A stretch of 64,000 nt of DNA from Siphonodentalium dalli (GCA_032622095.1 CP136069.1:157035043-157099042); one strand, 5' to 3'. Positions 23,187 through 36,089 are shown, counted from the first letter of the stretch. Notes: generated by a model not told the origin, from the letters alone. Program-made: numbers and translations.

Positions 23187-23637
23187 CTTAGAACAAATGT
23201 GTATAAATTCTACACAATATGTGTTACATTGTATCTTACCAAAATTGTGCAGAAATGACAAATGACATTATATGTTATATGTCGGTGGAATTTCCTCAAC
23301 GTTGACTATGATTGAATATGTGTGTATCATAGTTATTAGATGAGATGTGTGCTATTGAAGACACAAAACTCACAAGAAAACCAATGTCATAAATGGTAAC
23401 GCGCTCAAGATAATATATTATATACCCATGATTGTAATTATAGAATATAAAATATGTTGGTTTCGCGAATGACCAACTCAGAATTCCGTTAAAATAACAA
23501 TAACAACCATGCAGCACCTATGGGTTAGGGAGTCGATTAATTAATTAGGGCATTACTGTACATGTCATTTCTACACAATTTTGTTTGAGATAAAATGTAA
23601 CACATAGTGTGTAGCATTTATACACATTTGTTCTAAG
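23187..23637. repeat. Fold-back element, TGTGTA family
   Basis: The left end CTTAGAACAAATGTGTATAA (23187 onward) and the right end (reverse complement of the sequence ending 23637) match over roughly 55 bp, with a few substitutions. Both contain CTACACA and TGTGTTACAT blocks. It is related in style to 12379-13181. The interior is AT-rich without coding features. Confidence 0.75.
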
Positions 23638-23711
23638 ATATAATGACCAATGCACTGACTGGGTTTTGGAGTATATTGCTCGCCCTTATACAATCTCTGG
23701 TTATATTTCAG

Positions 23712-23845
23712 AACGCAAGACTATTCAACGGAAACGTGACAACTGATGGCAAAGCATTGGTCTCTGTTGAATATTTATTTGATGCTCGTATAAGAAGTGG
23801 GTTATCCGTGGACAGCAGCTGCCTGGGACCAGATGAAAACCAGTT
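23712..23845 (+). CDS. Possible internal exon, unrecognised protein
   Basis: A splice-acceptor-like 'tatttcag' precedes 23712, phase 0. The open frame reads NARLFNGNVTTDGKALVSVE then YLFDARIRSGLSVDSSCL before becoming low-complexity, Phe-rich and intron-like. The composition of this first part is protein-like. The phase fits the donor at 14071, so it could be exon 2 of the signal-peptide gene across a 9.6-kb intron, but no strong donor follows. The homology is unknown and this call is weak. Confidence 0.25.
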
Positions 23846-24129
23846 TGGGTTCTGCTTTGTGTGCATCAGTTTGTTTTGTTTCTTTAATCGTATCAGTTAC
23901 TATGGATTTATTATCGTCATAGCTACGGTCCGTGATATTGTTTGCCCGATTTTGCCAACGACGTCCATGCAGGTTGGTTGCGGAATCTTCTGGCAAGACT
24001 TTATGGACCTTATCCTGTTCATGTACAATGATTTTGACTGGGTTCCCAATACTTGTATAATGTTAGGGTTTTGCTATATGTGAACTAACACAATGATAAA
24101 TACACGGAACGACACGCCCCCAACTTAAT

Positions 24130-27100
24130 ACATATATGTGTGACATCCCCCATTTGGCATATCCGAAAGGAAAACAACTCCACAGACCTTATATCCCCCA
24201 CCTCACCCCACTCACCCCACTCACCCTGTCCATTACTATGCCCTTGAAATACCCATGCTCCACTTGCAAAAAATCAGTGCGAAATAACCAAGATTCCTTG
24301 TGCTGTGACCTGTGTAATCAATGGATCCATCTAAGTTGTTCTAAACTTTCAAAAGCAGACTTCATAAAGCTTGTTGATGATGAAAAAACATGGTTTTGTC
24401 ACCATTGTATTGCATCTATACTACCATTTAATCATATAGAAGAAGAGGCACTGTTTCGGTTGGCTTTATTTGATATGAAACACGATTATGTTCATTCAAA
24501 TGTCACCTCAAAAGATCCCTTACTAATGAACCCATTCACCCTGAATGATGACTTTCGTAAGGAATCCCAACTGGATGACGATGACTATAACTTAGACCCA
24601 ATAAATGCTGAAAACTCCTCCAATTATATTCTTCTTGAAGAATTCAATGATAAACTGAAACAGTTGAATAAAAATATAACATCTTCAATAATTCATTTCA
24701 ACATACGCTCTTTAATGAAAAATATAGATAAATTATCTACTTTCCTTCATGCCTGTAGACATAGATTTGATATAATAGGTGTTACTGAAACATGGCTGAC
24801 AGATGAGTCTCCAATTGATCTGACAAAAATGGGGAGTTACAGTTTATATGAAAACCATAGGAATGACAGAAAGGAGGTGGGGTTGGAATATATGTTAATG
24901 ATAACCTTAAAGCTCAAGTTCGAACAGACTTATCTATATTCACAGAAAGCTAGTAGGTTGTATATATCGATGCCCCAATTCTGATGTCGACACATTTCTT
25001 GAAAAACTTGAAACAGTACTAACTCAAATACATAAAGAAAAAAAAGAATGCTTCCTGATGGGTGATTTCAAGATAAACATAAATAATGATAATACCAGTG
25101 GAAAGAACTTCATAAACCTATTGAAGTCATTTATGTTTCTGCCAACAATAACTAAACCCACCAGAATTACAGAATTCAGTGCAACCCTCATTGACAACAT
25201 ATTCTCCAACTGTCATCTCTCTTCATCATTTTACGCAGGTATTTTTGTGGAAGACATAACTGATCACTTGCCCATTTACCTTCTTGTGGATAATGGAGCC
25301 AAAAAAGTAACCAACAAAGATATTTTTATTTACCAAAGAGACTATTCAAAGAAAAACATAAAAAATTTCATCAACGATATCTCAGTGGCTGACTGGAGTA
25401 CAGTACTTTATAACCAGGACTGCAATGAAGCCTATAACATATTTCATGGTAAAATAATGAGCACTTATAATCTTAACTTCCCAAAAAAGAGAAAGAAAGT
25501 CCAAATATCTAATAATAAAAATCCATGGATAACAACAGGTATACTGAACTCCATCAGAAGAAGGAATAAACTTTATAAAATATTCATAAAAGACAGAACA
25601 AAATATAATAATGAGCAATACAAGAAGTATAGAAATAAAATAAACTCAATTATTCGAACTTCTAAGCAGCATTTTTATCATAGTAAGTTCCAACAGTATG
25701 AAAGTAACATTAATGCTACATGGAAACTAATCAAAAACATTCTCAACAAAAAATCAAGTAACAGCACCACAACAGAGTTCTTATATGAAAATAAATACAT
25801 CAATGATAAGAAGGAAATTGCTGCCAAATTTAATGAGTTTTTCACGAATATTGGACCAAACCTTGCTGCCAAGATAACATCTTGTGAAAATCCTTCAGAC
25901 TACCTTAATCAGCCCAAGAGTTCTTCATTTTTTACACACCCAACTGATGAATTTGAGATCCTTGATTTATTAAAAAATATCAATTCTAAAAAGGCGGCAG
26001 GTATTGATGAACTGAAATGTTCTATTCTGAAGACATGTTCCGAATTTAATATTAAACCCATTACACATATCTGTAATCTCTCCCTATCTAATGGCATATT
26101 CCCAGACCTCATGAAGGTAGCTAAAGTTATTCCAATCTACAAATCTAAAGACCCAACAATTCTAAGTAACTACAGGCCAGTATCTGTGCTACCCATTTTC
26201 TCAAAAATTCTTGAAAAACTGATGTACAACAGAATGGATAAATACCTTACAAAATACAATATTCTATATAGTAGCCAATATGGCTTCAGAAAAAATCACT
26301 CAACTATTCTTGCTTTAACTGATTTATTAGAAAAAATAACTCAAGCTTTAGATAAAAAAGAACACACCATTGGAGTATTTTTAGATTTATCCAAGGCATT
26401 TGACACAATAAACCACAATATAATGATTAATAAACTTGAACACTATGGCTGTCGGGGGGTTGCACTGAACTGGTTCCGCAGCTACCTGTCAAATAGAAAG
26501 CAATCTGTACTGTACGAAGGCAAATTTTCATGCCAAACAAATATAACCTGTGGCGTGCCACAGGGATAAATACTTGGCCCTCTTCTCTTTCTTATATACA
26601 TGAATGATCTTCCAAATGTGTGCAAAAAATTAAAGGTAATACTATTTGCTGATGATACAAATGCATTTTACTCAGATAAAGACATTATTAATGCTTATGA
26701 TGTTGTTAACAAAGAAATGGAGGGCAATGAACAAATGGTTTCTAGCTAACAAATTATCTTTAAATCTTGATAAAACAAACTATATGCTTTTCACAAATAC
26801 AGATCTTTGTAAGTCGTTAAATTTTCTACCGGAGCTAAAAATTAATGATAAACTGGTCCAAAGGGTTAAAAACACTAAATTCCTAGGAATTAATATTGAA
26901 GAAACTTTGTCATGGGATTTACATGTGGATACAATTATCAATAAATTATCTAGAAACCTAGGAGTCATGCGTAAGGTTAGTGAGTTTGTACCAAAGGATA
27001 CGATGAAATCACTTTATTCGATACTTATTATCCCATATCTCACCTATTGTAATGCTATTTGGAGTGCAACAACAGTGAAAAATCTTCAAAAACTTGAAAA

Positions 27101-28234
27101 AATACAAAACAAAGCAATTGCAACACTGTCATATGGAAATAATAAAAATACCCAGGAAATATGCAAGAAACACAATTTATTGCTGCTTGAAGACATTGGA
27201 AATATGCAACTGCTTAAAATTTTACATGATTTCCAATACAAGAAACTCCCTAAATCACTGACTTCCCTATTTACAAGCCTACATGATATCCATAATTACA
27301 ATACACGGTCCAAAGCTAATTCAAACCTATTCTGTGTATTTAAAAGAACGAACAAAGCAAAAAATGCCATATCAACCAGAGCCAGATGCCTGTGGAATGA
27401 ACTACCAACTGACTGCAAACTCAGAATAGAAATTGATAGCAATTACTCAAAATATCTGAAAGAATATTTCATTAACAAGCGACATAAACCAACCTCCCCC
27501 ACTGAATAGTACTCCTCCCTGGTTACTGACATGTACTCCAATAGTAGTACAAAACAGAGTACTGTCACCACAGGGCTATTCAGATTAGGACAAGCTCCTT
27601 ATTGTTTCATACTCTTAATGTATAATTCCTCCTACTCTGATTAGCCCTACATGGTGAGGGGAAAGAACAGTCTGAATGTTTCATCTGCATGTATTATATA
27701 TCTAACGTGTCATCCCATACTGAAATCCGCACATTAACCAATGGATAACTCAGAATGAAACAAATCTAATCTATCGAAACATGTCTCAACCTCTGCATCT
27801 ATATATAGTAATTACATGTATAAGTAAATAAATTCTAATATAATACTTAGATGTCCTGGATCGTCTCATGTGGGTTGTGATATGATGCATCTACATCAGG
27901 TCGCAGCATGAGAAGGAACTTGGTATTTACATGACCAATTATATCATTGCAACATGAAAATATACTGTGAACTGTGACATGCCCACACCCCCTCCCCTCC
28001 CCCTGCCCACACCCCTTCCATACCCATCCCCAAAATCTTTATATTTGTCGCACACCATTGCACCACCTGTAAATATACACAGCAACTTTAATATCAATAT
28101 AATATTAATCTCATATATTTGTATAAGGGTCCTGCCCTCATAAGCCCAGCTTTTGTGGGGTCCTGTTGTATATAACATGCTATTATTCTATAATATAAAA
28201 TAAAAACTTATTGAATTGAATTGAATTGAATTGA
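24130..28234 (+). mobile_element. PHD-finger LINE (CR1/L2-like) with (TTGAA)n tail
   Basis: A single main ORF carries a PHD-type zinc finger, an EEP endonuclease and an RT. It is followed by a 3' untranslated region of about 720 bp and a microsatellite tail of TTGAA units ending at 28234. Simple pentameric 3' tails are common in CR1/L2/Crack-type elements. A 3' segment of the same or a close family is inserted at 43166-43714 and shares the 3' text 'cataagcc' and 'ggggtcctg/gagccccatt' before its own TTGAGT tail. The 5' boundary is not defined. Only a handful of lesions make it one of the youngest LINEs in the window. Confidence 0.85.
24238..27509 (+). pseudogene. LINE ORF: PHD finger, endonuclease, reverse transcriptase; four lesions
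   Basis: From MPLKYPCSTCKKS the protein begins with a Cys4-His-Cys3 PHD-like finger (C..C, CCDLCNQWIHLSC, WFCHHC; about 24247-24405). The endonuclease opens with IIHFNIRSLMKN (about 24690) and includes VTETWL, FLMGDFKININ (about 25050) and TDHLPIYL (about 25258). The RT shows NYRPVSVLPIFSKILEK (about 26170), GVFLDLSKAFDTINH (motif A, about 26371), GVPQG (about 26552) and LFADDTNAF (motif C, about 26645). The thumb and C-terminus end at 27509 with LWNELPTDCKLRIE. Lesions: a small internal deletion and frame change near 24945, nonsense TAA at 26567 directly after GVPQG, and a frameshift near 26720. Otherwise the frames are long and clean. Confidence 0.85.
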
Positions 28235-30835
28235 TGTGTAAATGGGTTTGTCGATACGACACGAGTGCTGTCGCGGAAGGATAGAACGAGAGGCGCTTGT
28301 GTTTATTACACGCTTCGTGTCCTATAGAATCCGTGCATTAAAAATACAGGATCAGAAGGTTTATTTGGGATCATATAGGGCGTGTTTGTCATGTGTGATG
28401 ATTCTTTTATTTAAATAGTTCCAGTTTCATGGTTGAGGCGAACGTCATGTACGTCATTTTAATTCAACGAGATGTGTATGGAACGTACGTTCCATACGGA
28501 TTTGTAAATATGGAACAGCAATAACACTGTACTTCTAGGAACAAGCGTGTAATAAAAAGGTGAATGAACATGCCCGAATAATAATATAGATGGCCGTTTG
28601 CAAACATCATGATGCGCATTTTTGAATATTTCATACATGCAGACACTAGCTCTAGCTATTTCAAAAATAAAGTCGGCATGTTTTCACTATAAACTTTATT
28701 GAATTTTTATTTAATTCTGACCAAGATTAGTGACAGTTTTGGGTTAATTTTTTTGTTAATTGTGGAAGACCACCCGATCCGCATAGAATTATCAGATATA
28801 AATACGTAATGACGGAAGGAAGACACACCGAATGCGGAATTCACTTGAAAGATCATGGTGGACATTAGAACTTCAATTTATGACTCTTTTTTTAAATTGG
28901 GAATTAGAATGGAGATAACAATGTTTTTTTTCCGTGACTTTCATGCAGTAGTAGACCGATGAAAATTACGAACCACAACAGTTATCTACTGATTAAGATT
29001 AATTGAAGCAAATATCTCCGACAAAAGAATCTCAGACAAAATTTGAAAAACACGTACTGACGAATTTCGTACCACCGCTCGTTCCTCTGTGGCGTCATGT
29101 CCAGGGATGACAATGTGCTAGGCACACCGTCGGTTTATTCACAAAATAGCTATTTGTAGTCATGAAATCTGGTTTTATAAAAATGATGTTGTTGTAATTA
29201 AAGCCTGGATGTGATATACCATATTTAATGTGTTCTCAATTGTATTAATAATATGTAATGGTCGAATGGCATCTAAAGCTGTATATCAAAATATGTGACA
29301 ACTAAATTGTGTATAATAACCCTCATTGTATTGGTGCCATAACAATTCTAAGATTTGTTTCGCCCAAATGAAGATGTTAGTGTACAGATATTTCGCAGTC
29401 AGTGTTCCAACCGAAGTTGGGCATGTACTTTCATTGCATGGGAAACTATCCGGTCTGTTTGAACATTTCATGTGTATGTTCTCAGAGTTTGTCACATGGT
29501 CGTGGCCAGAGGGTTGAAGTGTACGGACAGTGCATGGTACGATTGTCAATGTCATGCCTTACGCAACATCAATTGGAAAGTCCACACCAATGCGTTGTTG
29601 AAATTTGTTGAAAAGTTCTGATAGTTTGAAATCCCAACATGATTTAATGTGCACTCAGAACAAAACCAACAATTGCCATGCTTTCGGTGTAAAGTTTGGT
29701 GGAGTGAAATTCACATCAATAGTGATGATCAAGGTCCCAATTTCTCGCAGACAAATTGCTCCTCGTTCTAATGACATGAATTTTGAGATGGAAGCTGGAT
29801 CATGGAGCGGTTTAATGGAAGTTTTAGAACGCGCACCCCACAAAAACAAGATTTTATTTATACCAAAAGTAGAATTTAGACATTTGTGGAAATTTCTCCG
29901 AATGCCTTTACATTGATTTTAAACATACAATCATGCTACATAACCCATATAAAATTCTTTCAACTCTTTCAACTCTTTCAAATTGAGATAAATATAAGCT
30001 CTTTCGACTAAAGGAGTGGTCAAACATTGAGAATCTATATATATCATCTGAATCTGCTAGAAGTGTAAAAATATGCATGAAGCTACCGAATAGTGTTCAT
30101 ATTCAAAGAACTCGTGGTCTTATGTTCGGGAAGTGAACAGATCTTATCTGTGGTGAACTGGAGCTTTTTCGTCACAATTTCAAATCTAAATATCTTATGA
30201 TTCCAAGATCATATATCTACGGTCCGACAGGGAGACAACACACGATGGTCAATTAAAACCTTGCATCACCGTGTCAGTGTCGAATGATTCTTTTTTTTTT
30301 TTTTACAGAAAATGTGTTCAAGTCTATTCAAATTTACTGGGGGAGGGGCGGCAATGGAAATTTGATACTCAATATGTCTTAACGCTTATGTTGGCAAATT
30401 GGCGCACTATATATTGAAACTATCAAATCTCATTGACAGCTGGGGTTGTGTGGGAGTTATATTTAACACAAAAACGGTATATTCTCTTACCCTCAAGTCG
30501 GTGAATCCATTCACGAAATCCAGCGCGGTCAAACTTAAAAAGATCACGAGTGAACTGGAGTGCGTCGGAAGTGAACTGGGGTGCGTCGGAAGTAAACTGG
30601 GCAGAATATCGGAAGCGGAGTCGGCTACGCGGAGCAGTTCCTACCCCGTGAAATCCTTTTTACGTTACAGTCTGCATCGTTCCGTCTATATGTTTCATGT
30701 CATAATTTGAATCTATCAGAAAATCATATAACCCCCCATTTACTATGGTGAGCAGTTAATATTCAAGTTGTACATGCATGTTGAGGTTTCATATCTAGGG
30801 GTATAATTTAGCCATAATGTAGGCTCTACGTATCA
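28235..30835. other. No confident gene
   Basis: Short open frames occur on both strands (for example near 29286-29916) without recognisable domains or repeated support. A 22-bp perfect palindrome lies at 28476-28497. A small direct repeat, 'gtgaactggagtgcgtcgga' then 'gtgaactggggtgcgtcgga', lies at 30550-30592, and 'ttcaactctttcaactcttt' at about 29958. A host gene without obvious motifs could hide here. Confidence 0.4.
28476..28497. repeat. 22-bp perfect palindrome
   Basis: GTATGGAACGT followed by its exact reverse complement ACGTTCCATAC. It is isolated, without a neighbouring gene, and may be a chance dyad or a binding site. Confidence 0.6.
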
Positions 30836-30990
30836 TGTGATTGGTCGCGAGTATAAACCAGCCACCGCGGCCTGATATAAATCACGTTCAGTTGACGTTT
30901 TCGTCGTTTCTCAAGCGATCGGATGAAGTGTCATATCTGTAGACTCTATTATATCAGATTATATGGATATTTTTTTCCACGTAAGTATCA
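30835..30990 (+). promoter_or_regulatory. Promoter-like segment with possible short first exon
   Basis: An inverted CCAAT box (GATTGG at about 30839) precedes GTATAAA and GATATAAATCACG, then a GC-richer stretch. An ATG at about 30924 opens MKCHICRLYYIRLYGYFF before a consensus-like donor CAC|GTAAGTAT near 30977. No downstream exon was recognised and the peptide is unfamiliar, so this is a suggestion only. Confidence 0.25.
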
Positions 30991-31149
30991 TGGGCTGGGT
31001 GGAAATTACACAGAACGTTGCATTATATATGGCGTAATGTTTCAGTCACGGGTGACGAATTTGTCCGTTTCTCGGCATAACGGAATGAAACTTGGTCATA
31101 ATGTAATATGTCAGATATTTAGATTACCTCAAGTATATATATCTATATA

Positions 31150-31735
31150 AATGAGTATTTCTGAAGTATTAATATTAAATTTATAATATTTCCCGTGACT
31201 AGTTCTTTGCAAAATAATTCATGGGCGATCTGATGCATGCATCTTTGTTTTCTTGTCACAATATATCATGCCGATGTTTATAATAATATCCTATAAATAT
31301 TGAGAAATTTAAGATAATTCGGTCAAAGGAAATTCACGTAAACGATATCTCACAACAGATCCCATTTCCCAAAGTTATACAACCACAAAGGGATCATTAT
31401 CGTAAGGCACTGATCACATTTGTAGCACATTCGTTGCTTGCTTTTCAAATTCCATCATTTAATGTGCAATACATGATAAGAATATTGAAAAAAGAAGAAT
31501 TACATAACAAAATTACGCCGATATATATATACATACGTATATTGACTTTTATGAAAGGGAATTTTACTGAAAGCCTGACACCCTATGGTATATATAACAC
31601 CCAGCGAAACTTTGTCCTCAGAGTCACAAGGGTCTGGGAATTTTTTTTTTTTTTCATTATTATTTCGTATTAGATATATTAGAAGGGTCCCATGTCGATT
31701 TTCGAGAAAATCACACTAAGTCTGAGAAAATGGCA
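31150..31735. other. No recognisable gene
   Basis: AT-rich sequence with a T14 run near 31640. Nothing supported. Confidence 0.4.
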
Positions 31736-31739
31736 TTAA

Positions 31740-32110
31740 TGGTACTCAATCGGATCAGACGCGCCTAAATTACTATTTCTGTGGCTTCAAGGGTAACCAT
31801 AGTCGAGTTTTTCAAAAAAATCGACTAAAAACTATTTGATTCGAGTCGAGGAACCCACCCATCAAAACTCAGAGTGATCAGATATTGATTTTTGAAGTTT
31901 GTTATTTCTCGAAATCTGTTTTTCAAAAAATCGACTAAAAACTATTTGATTCGAGTCGAGGAATCCACCCATCAAAGCTCAGAGTGATCAGATAATGATT
32001 TTTGAAGTTTGTTATTTCTCGAAATCTGCTATAATAAGTGTTTCAGAAACACGTGGTCAAACGGGCGGTCTTGCAGATGAAGATGGATAACTCTAAAATC
32101 AAATGGTAAT
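31740..32110. mobile_element. TTAA MITE, AGRTACTC family, with internal duplication
   Basis: TTAA at 31736-31739 precedes TGGTACTCAATCGGATCAGA, the family end with one change. The internal text 'ttactatttctgtggcttc' and 'gattcgagtcgaggaa' matches the 7.6-kb copy. A ~120-bp block ('ttttcaaaaaatcgactaaa' onward) is present twice in tandem, at about 31810 and 31921. The right boundary is not clear; 'ataactctaaaatcaaatgg' near 32090 is the last family text. Confidence 0.65.
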
Positions 32111-32379
32111 AAAAACTACATTATTCTCTGCTCTTCTGTAAAGGGAGCACACAAGGCCTTTCAGAAAGTCAAACAAGGAGATTAGTGAACAAGACAGCCA
32201 ATGACTGTGGGTTCGCCCACCAGACTGTAAATACGGAGAAGACTGGGACTCGGAAGACTACAATAGTCAGTACGTTGTTATAACGTAATTGTTTTTTCAA
32301 AATTTAAATTTAAAATTAAAATTTGTATAAAAAAAAAAAATTGAGCAAGAAGTAAAACCTAAATGAGTTTTTTTTTCAT

Positions 32380-33310
32380 TTAAATTTTTTTTTTTTCTGA
32401 ACCCCAGTAAACCAAGGACCCTCTATGCCAAATATAAGCTTAAATGGGTACTGTACACAGAGATAGGCAATTTTTTTTTATTTACTCCCATTGACATAAC
32501 TTTCATGTTAGATTATGTTCGTGTTATATGAGTTTCGTATAAACCTAATTTAGCGACGAAAATATTGATCTTGGAAATAAAAATATTACGATTTCAAACT
32601 ACGCGTCATGTTTTTGACCTTCACCGGAGAAGACGCAGGTTTCAGGATGAACCGGAAGTTCAATTTATGCCTGCAATCTCTTCCATCGAACAATCTCACC
32701 CCCTATAAAAATACTTGACGCTTTATGAATCTTCTCTTTTTTTTCCAAATTGGTTATAGCGGGACTTCCTTTTGTATGTAACATGTTTTGTTCGCAACTC
32801 AATAATGTTCGTCGTAAACGGCCGTCGATAAAAGACACCCAACATGTGAGATTTCAAGAACGGTAACTCGTAATGGCATAATTCGCCATTTTATGACTCC
32901 AGCCATAAATTCATTTATATTAAATAATTCAATTTGACTTTTATGATAGCCTGTTAACCGGATTGTTTTCAGTAGACATCGTCGACTCAAATACGTTATT
33001 TTAAAATATAATATTGATATTAGATCACAATTGTTACCGGGAATTTATTGAAATTGGCGTACAGTACCCCTTTAATGGTTCTTGAGAAGAAGTTGTTTGA
33101 AGACTTACTCTGGAGGCAGAGTTATGGCCCTGGCTTTGCAACTATTTGACTTGGTGACCCCATTTTAGTCATCCAGGGAACATCCACACCAAATATGAAC
33201 CCACTCGGTCTTATGAGTGTGGAGAAGAAGATGTATAAAAAAAATTTGATGGAAGGACAGACTGTGGATGAGGAGCTCCACAGGAGATTTTGCCTCAGGT
33301 GAGCTTAAAA
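32380..33310 (+). repeat. Molluscan-type dispersed repeat, copy 1
   Basis: The text 'ctgaaccccagtaaaccaag' continues, after an inserted TTAA element, into 'cttgagaagaagttgtttga', 'gaacatccacaccaaatatg', 'gatggaaggacagact' and ends 'gcctcaggtgagctta'. Copy 2 at 33965-34312 has the same order. I have seen similar text in molluscan genomes; that lineage statement is from memory. Noncoding. Confidence 0.7.
32444..33071. mobile_element. 628-bp TTAA MITE, family ARGGGTACTGTAC
   Basis: TTAA occurs at 32440-32443 and 33072-33075. The ends are ATGGGTACTGTACACAG and, reverse complemented, AGGGGTACTGTACGCC. It splits a dispersed repeat whose text continues on both sides, which supports the boundaries. 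The interior lacks coding capacity. Related ends are at 48.3, 48.94 and 49.26 kb. Confidence 0.8.
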
Positions 33311-33964
33311 CTATAATCACAGGAACCGATATATTAGTACCAAACTTGAACTCACCAACTCAAATAGTTTGTCCTATGGAGGGGGTTAAAGTTTTTGGAG
33401 TAAGTGGCTATTTCTTAAACTCATAAAGCTGTCTCTATTAGAAACAGTCTCAATCAACAAAAGGTGGTCCACACAAACTACATAACCATTCATAGGGTAG
33501 AAATTAATTCACTGAAAGGAAGTGTTAAAACTGTATAAACAACGTATTTTCACTGACCCACCACTGAGTAGAGACTGAAGGCTCCTGGGAATACATTTGA
33601 CATTCAATTTCAAAACTAATTACCAAAACAAAACCCTCTGGCTGGAGAGATCTGTGTGTGCTTGTTGATACTACTGTCAGACTTGACATGTGGATAATTA
33701 TCATCAACAGAGCAGACTGGTATTATTTTAACTGTAAGAGATAATATTCTAGCATATGCACAGTGTGTATTACCTTGTGACTGTGAAATATATTTAAAAC
33801 AGGTGTTTGATAACAGGGATGCTAGAAGCACCAATGGACAAGGGTGAGGGGGTTCTTTAATATTTGTGTCTATAATAATTAACTTAAAAAAAAAATATAT
33901 TATTGAAATAAATAAAAACAAAATTATTTAAAAGTTCAATCTAAAACAATATTTTTTCTTTTAT
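33311..33964. other. No recognisable gene
   Basis: AT-rich spacer between two copies of the dispersed repeat. An A-rich run lies near 33885-33910. Nothing else supported. Confidence 0.4.
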
Positions 33965-34312
33965 GTCCCTGGCTCCGCCCTCATTTGAACAAATCTGAAC
34001 CCCAGTCACCCAAGGACCTTCACACCAAATATGAACCCATTTGACACGATGGTACAAGAGAAGAAGCTGTTTTAAGAAATACTATGGAGGGAAAGAGTCA
34101 TGGCCCTGTCTTCGCAACTATTTGACCCAGTGACCTCATTTGAACAAATCTGAATGCTAGTCACCTAGGGAACATCCACACCAAATATGAACCCATCCGG
34201 TCCTATGGATTGGGAGGAGATGTTTAAAGAATTGTTGATGGACGGACAGACGGACGGACGAGGAGTGATGACTATAGCTCCACCGGAGACTTCGTCTCAG
34301 GTGAGCTAAAAA
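33965..34312 (+). repeat. Molluscan-type dispersed repeat, copy 2
   Basis: Contains 'gaaccccagtcacccaagga', 'cacaccaaatatgaaccca' twice, 'gatggacggacagacggac' and the terminal 'gtctcaggtgagctaaaa'. It parallels copy 1, about 1.1 kb upstream. Confidence 0.7.
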
Positions 34313-34499
34313 CTGCTTAATAACATCAAATTATGGGCCATTGGAATCAAGAATGATTGACTAACGTCCGGAAAACCGTTTCCCCCAGTGTGCATATAAA
34401 AGGCCACCAAGATGGAGAACACTCGGACATTACCTCCCAATCCATTAACATATACTTGAGTTATTTTGGAAAGTGATAGCCACCAAAGGTCCAACTGTA

Positions 34500-35640
34500 C
34501 AACTCACCCATGGCCATAAAAATCATGTTATATATACACAAACACCACCCAAATGACCATGTAGTCACTCACTTTATACATATACACCTCACCGATGACC
34601 ATACAATCACACATAGGTTTACCCGTAAACCACACATGACTCTATACAGCCATGAGTCACCATTCAGGTACACCAGGTATACTCCTACACTTCACCAAGG
34701 ACCATAGTCACTTCCTGTATACATATTCACCACATTCGTGATCATACAGTCACTTATTGTATGCCTATTTGCCTCACCATTGGCCATACAATCACTCCCT
34801 GTATATCTATTTGCCATGGCCATATATCCACTCAAGATATACATAAACACTTCAACCATAACCAAATAGTCACTCTGGGTATGCATATACACATCACCAA
34901 TGACCATACAACCCTTTTATATATACCAATGACCCGCCCACATGGCCATTCACACACTCCAGGCTTGAATATACTCCACGTTCAAGACAATTCATCCACT
35001 CTTTGTATACCCATACACAACATTCATGGTCATAGTCACTCCTTGTTTACCAATTCACCTCACTATTGGCCATACAATCACTATTGGCCATACAATCACC
35101 ACTCCCTGTATACATGTTGGCCACAATCCATGGCCATATAGCCAATAGATACATGTATATACCGTGTACATACCAGTTACACACCCCACCAATGCCTATT
35201 ATAGAATCACTCCAGGTACATCGACACCTCATAATTGACCACACAGACCTTCTAGATATAGCAATACAATGTGCAGCCCCTCACCATTGGCCATAGTCAC
35301 TCTGTATACATTTTCTTCACACCATGACCATATACACACTCACGAAATACATATACCCCACTCATGACCATAGAGTCAACCCAGGTATACATATACACCT
35401 CACCAATGGATATACCAATACCCCGCATGATCATTCGTACACTTCAGATTTGCATATACACCTCACCCATAAAAAGGCAGCCACTCTATGTATACTCACA
35501 TACCCCATCCATGATCATACAGCTACTCTCTGCATTTTTTTACATCCACCAATGACAATACAGCCACTGCAGAGATACATATACATCATATATACAACCA
35601 TGACCACAAGGGCACTTCATATATACCCAATGTTCTGCCC
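34500..35640 (+). repeat. Degenerate minisatellite of about 50-60 bp units
   Basis: Repeated phrases 'gaccatacaatcact', 'gtatacatatacacctcacc' and 'caatggccata' recur some 20 times with variable spacing over 1.1 kb. The repeats create long but spurious frames rich in His, Thr and Tyr. There is no sign of a conserved protein. Divergence among units shows an old array. Confidence 0.75.
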
Positions 35641-36089
35641 ATTTCCATTCAAAAATGCAGCCAGAATCCCAAATGACATTTTGGGCAAAATTCCATACTA
35701 CAGTGCATCATTTAAAATGAATTTGTCATGCCTCCGAATGTACCGGGACAACAACAATGAAACATGTAGCAGTCAGTGGATGTTCGGAATACATGTGAAA
35801 AAAAATCAGCTTCCCCCCCCCCAACTTTGGTTGCCATTTTGGGAGCCATATTGGGTAAATTTGTCTAAAAGCACATCAGTGTGACGCATTTAAGACAGAT
35901 CAAAACAATTACATCTTTGATAGCAAAGATAGTTCCATTTACTTGAATAAATGGTCCAAACCTGAAAAGTTAATTTTTGCCGATTTTGATGTCAAGTTTG
36001 TGATAGAAAAATCCAATATTTCTGATAATGTCAGTGGTAACATTAGTAACACTAAACAAAGTGCATCAGAAATGTTAGAATTTAATGTA
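35641..36089. other. Unclassified DNA, target of the hAT insertion
   Basis: The phrase 'agccagaatcccaaatgaca' and 'gttgccattttgggagcca' suggests dispersed repeat origin. A short open frame runs from about 35943 into the hAT element and continues after it; it has no recognisable domain. Confidence 0.35.

Noticed and set aside
29286-29916. Frames of 89 and 103 codons on opposite strands
   Set aside because: No domain, no repeat support, and no promoter or splice signals that would favour either.
34510-35884. Several overlapping frames rich in His, Thr, Tyr and Ile, up to 186 codons
   Set aside because: They arise from the degenerate minisatellite and run through unit boundaries without constant periodic peptide.
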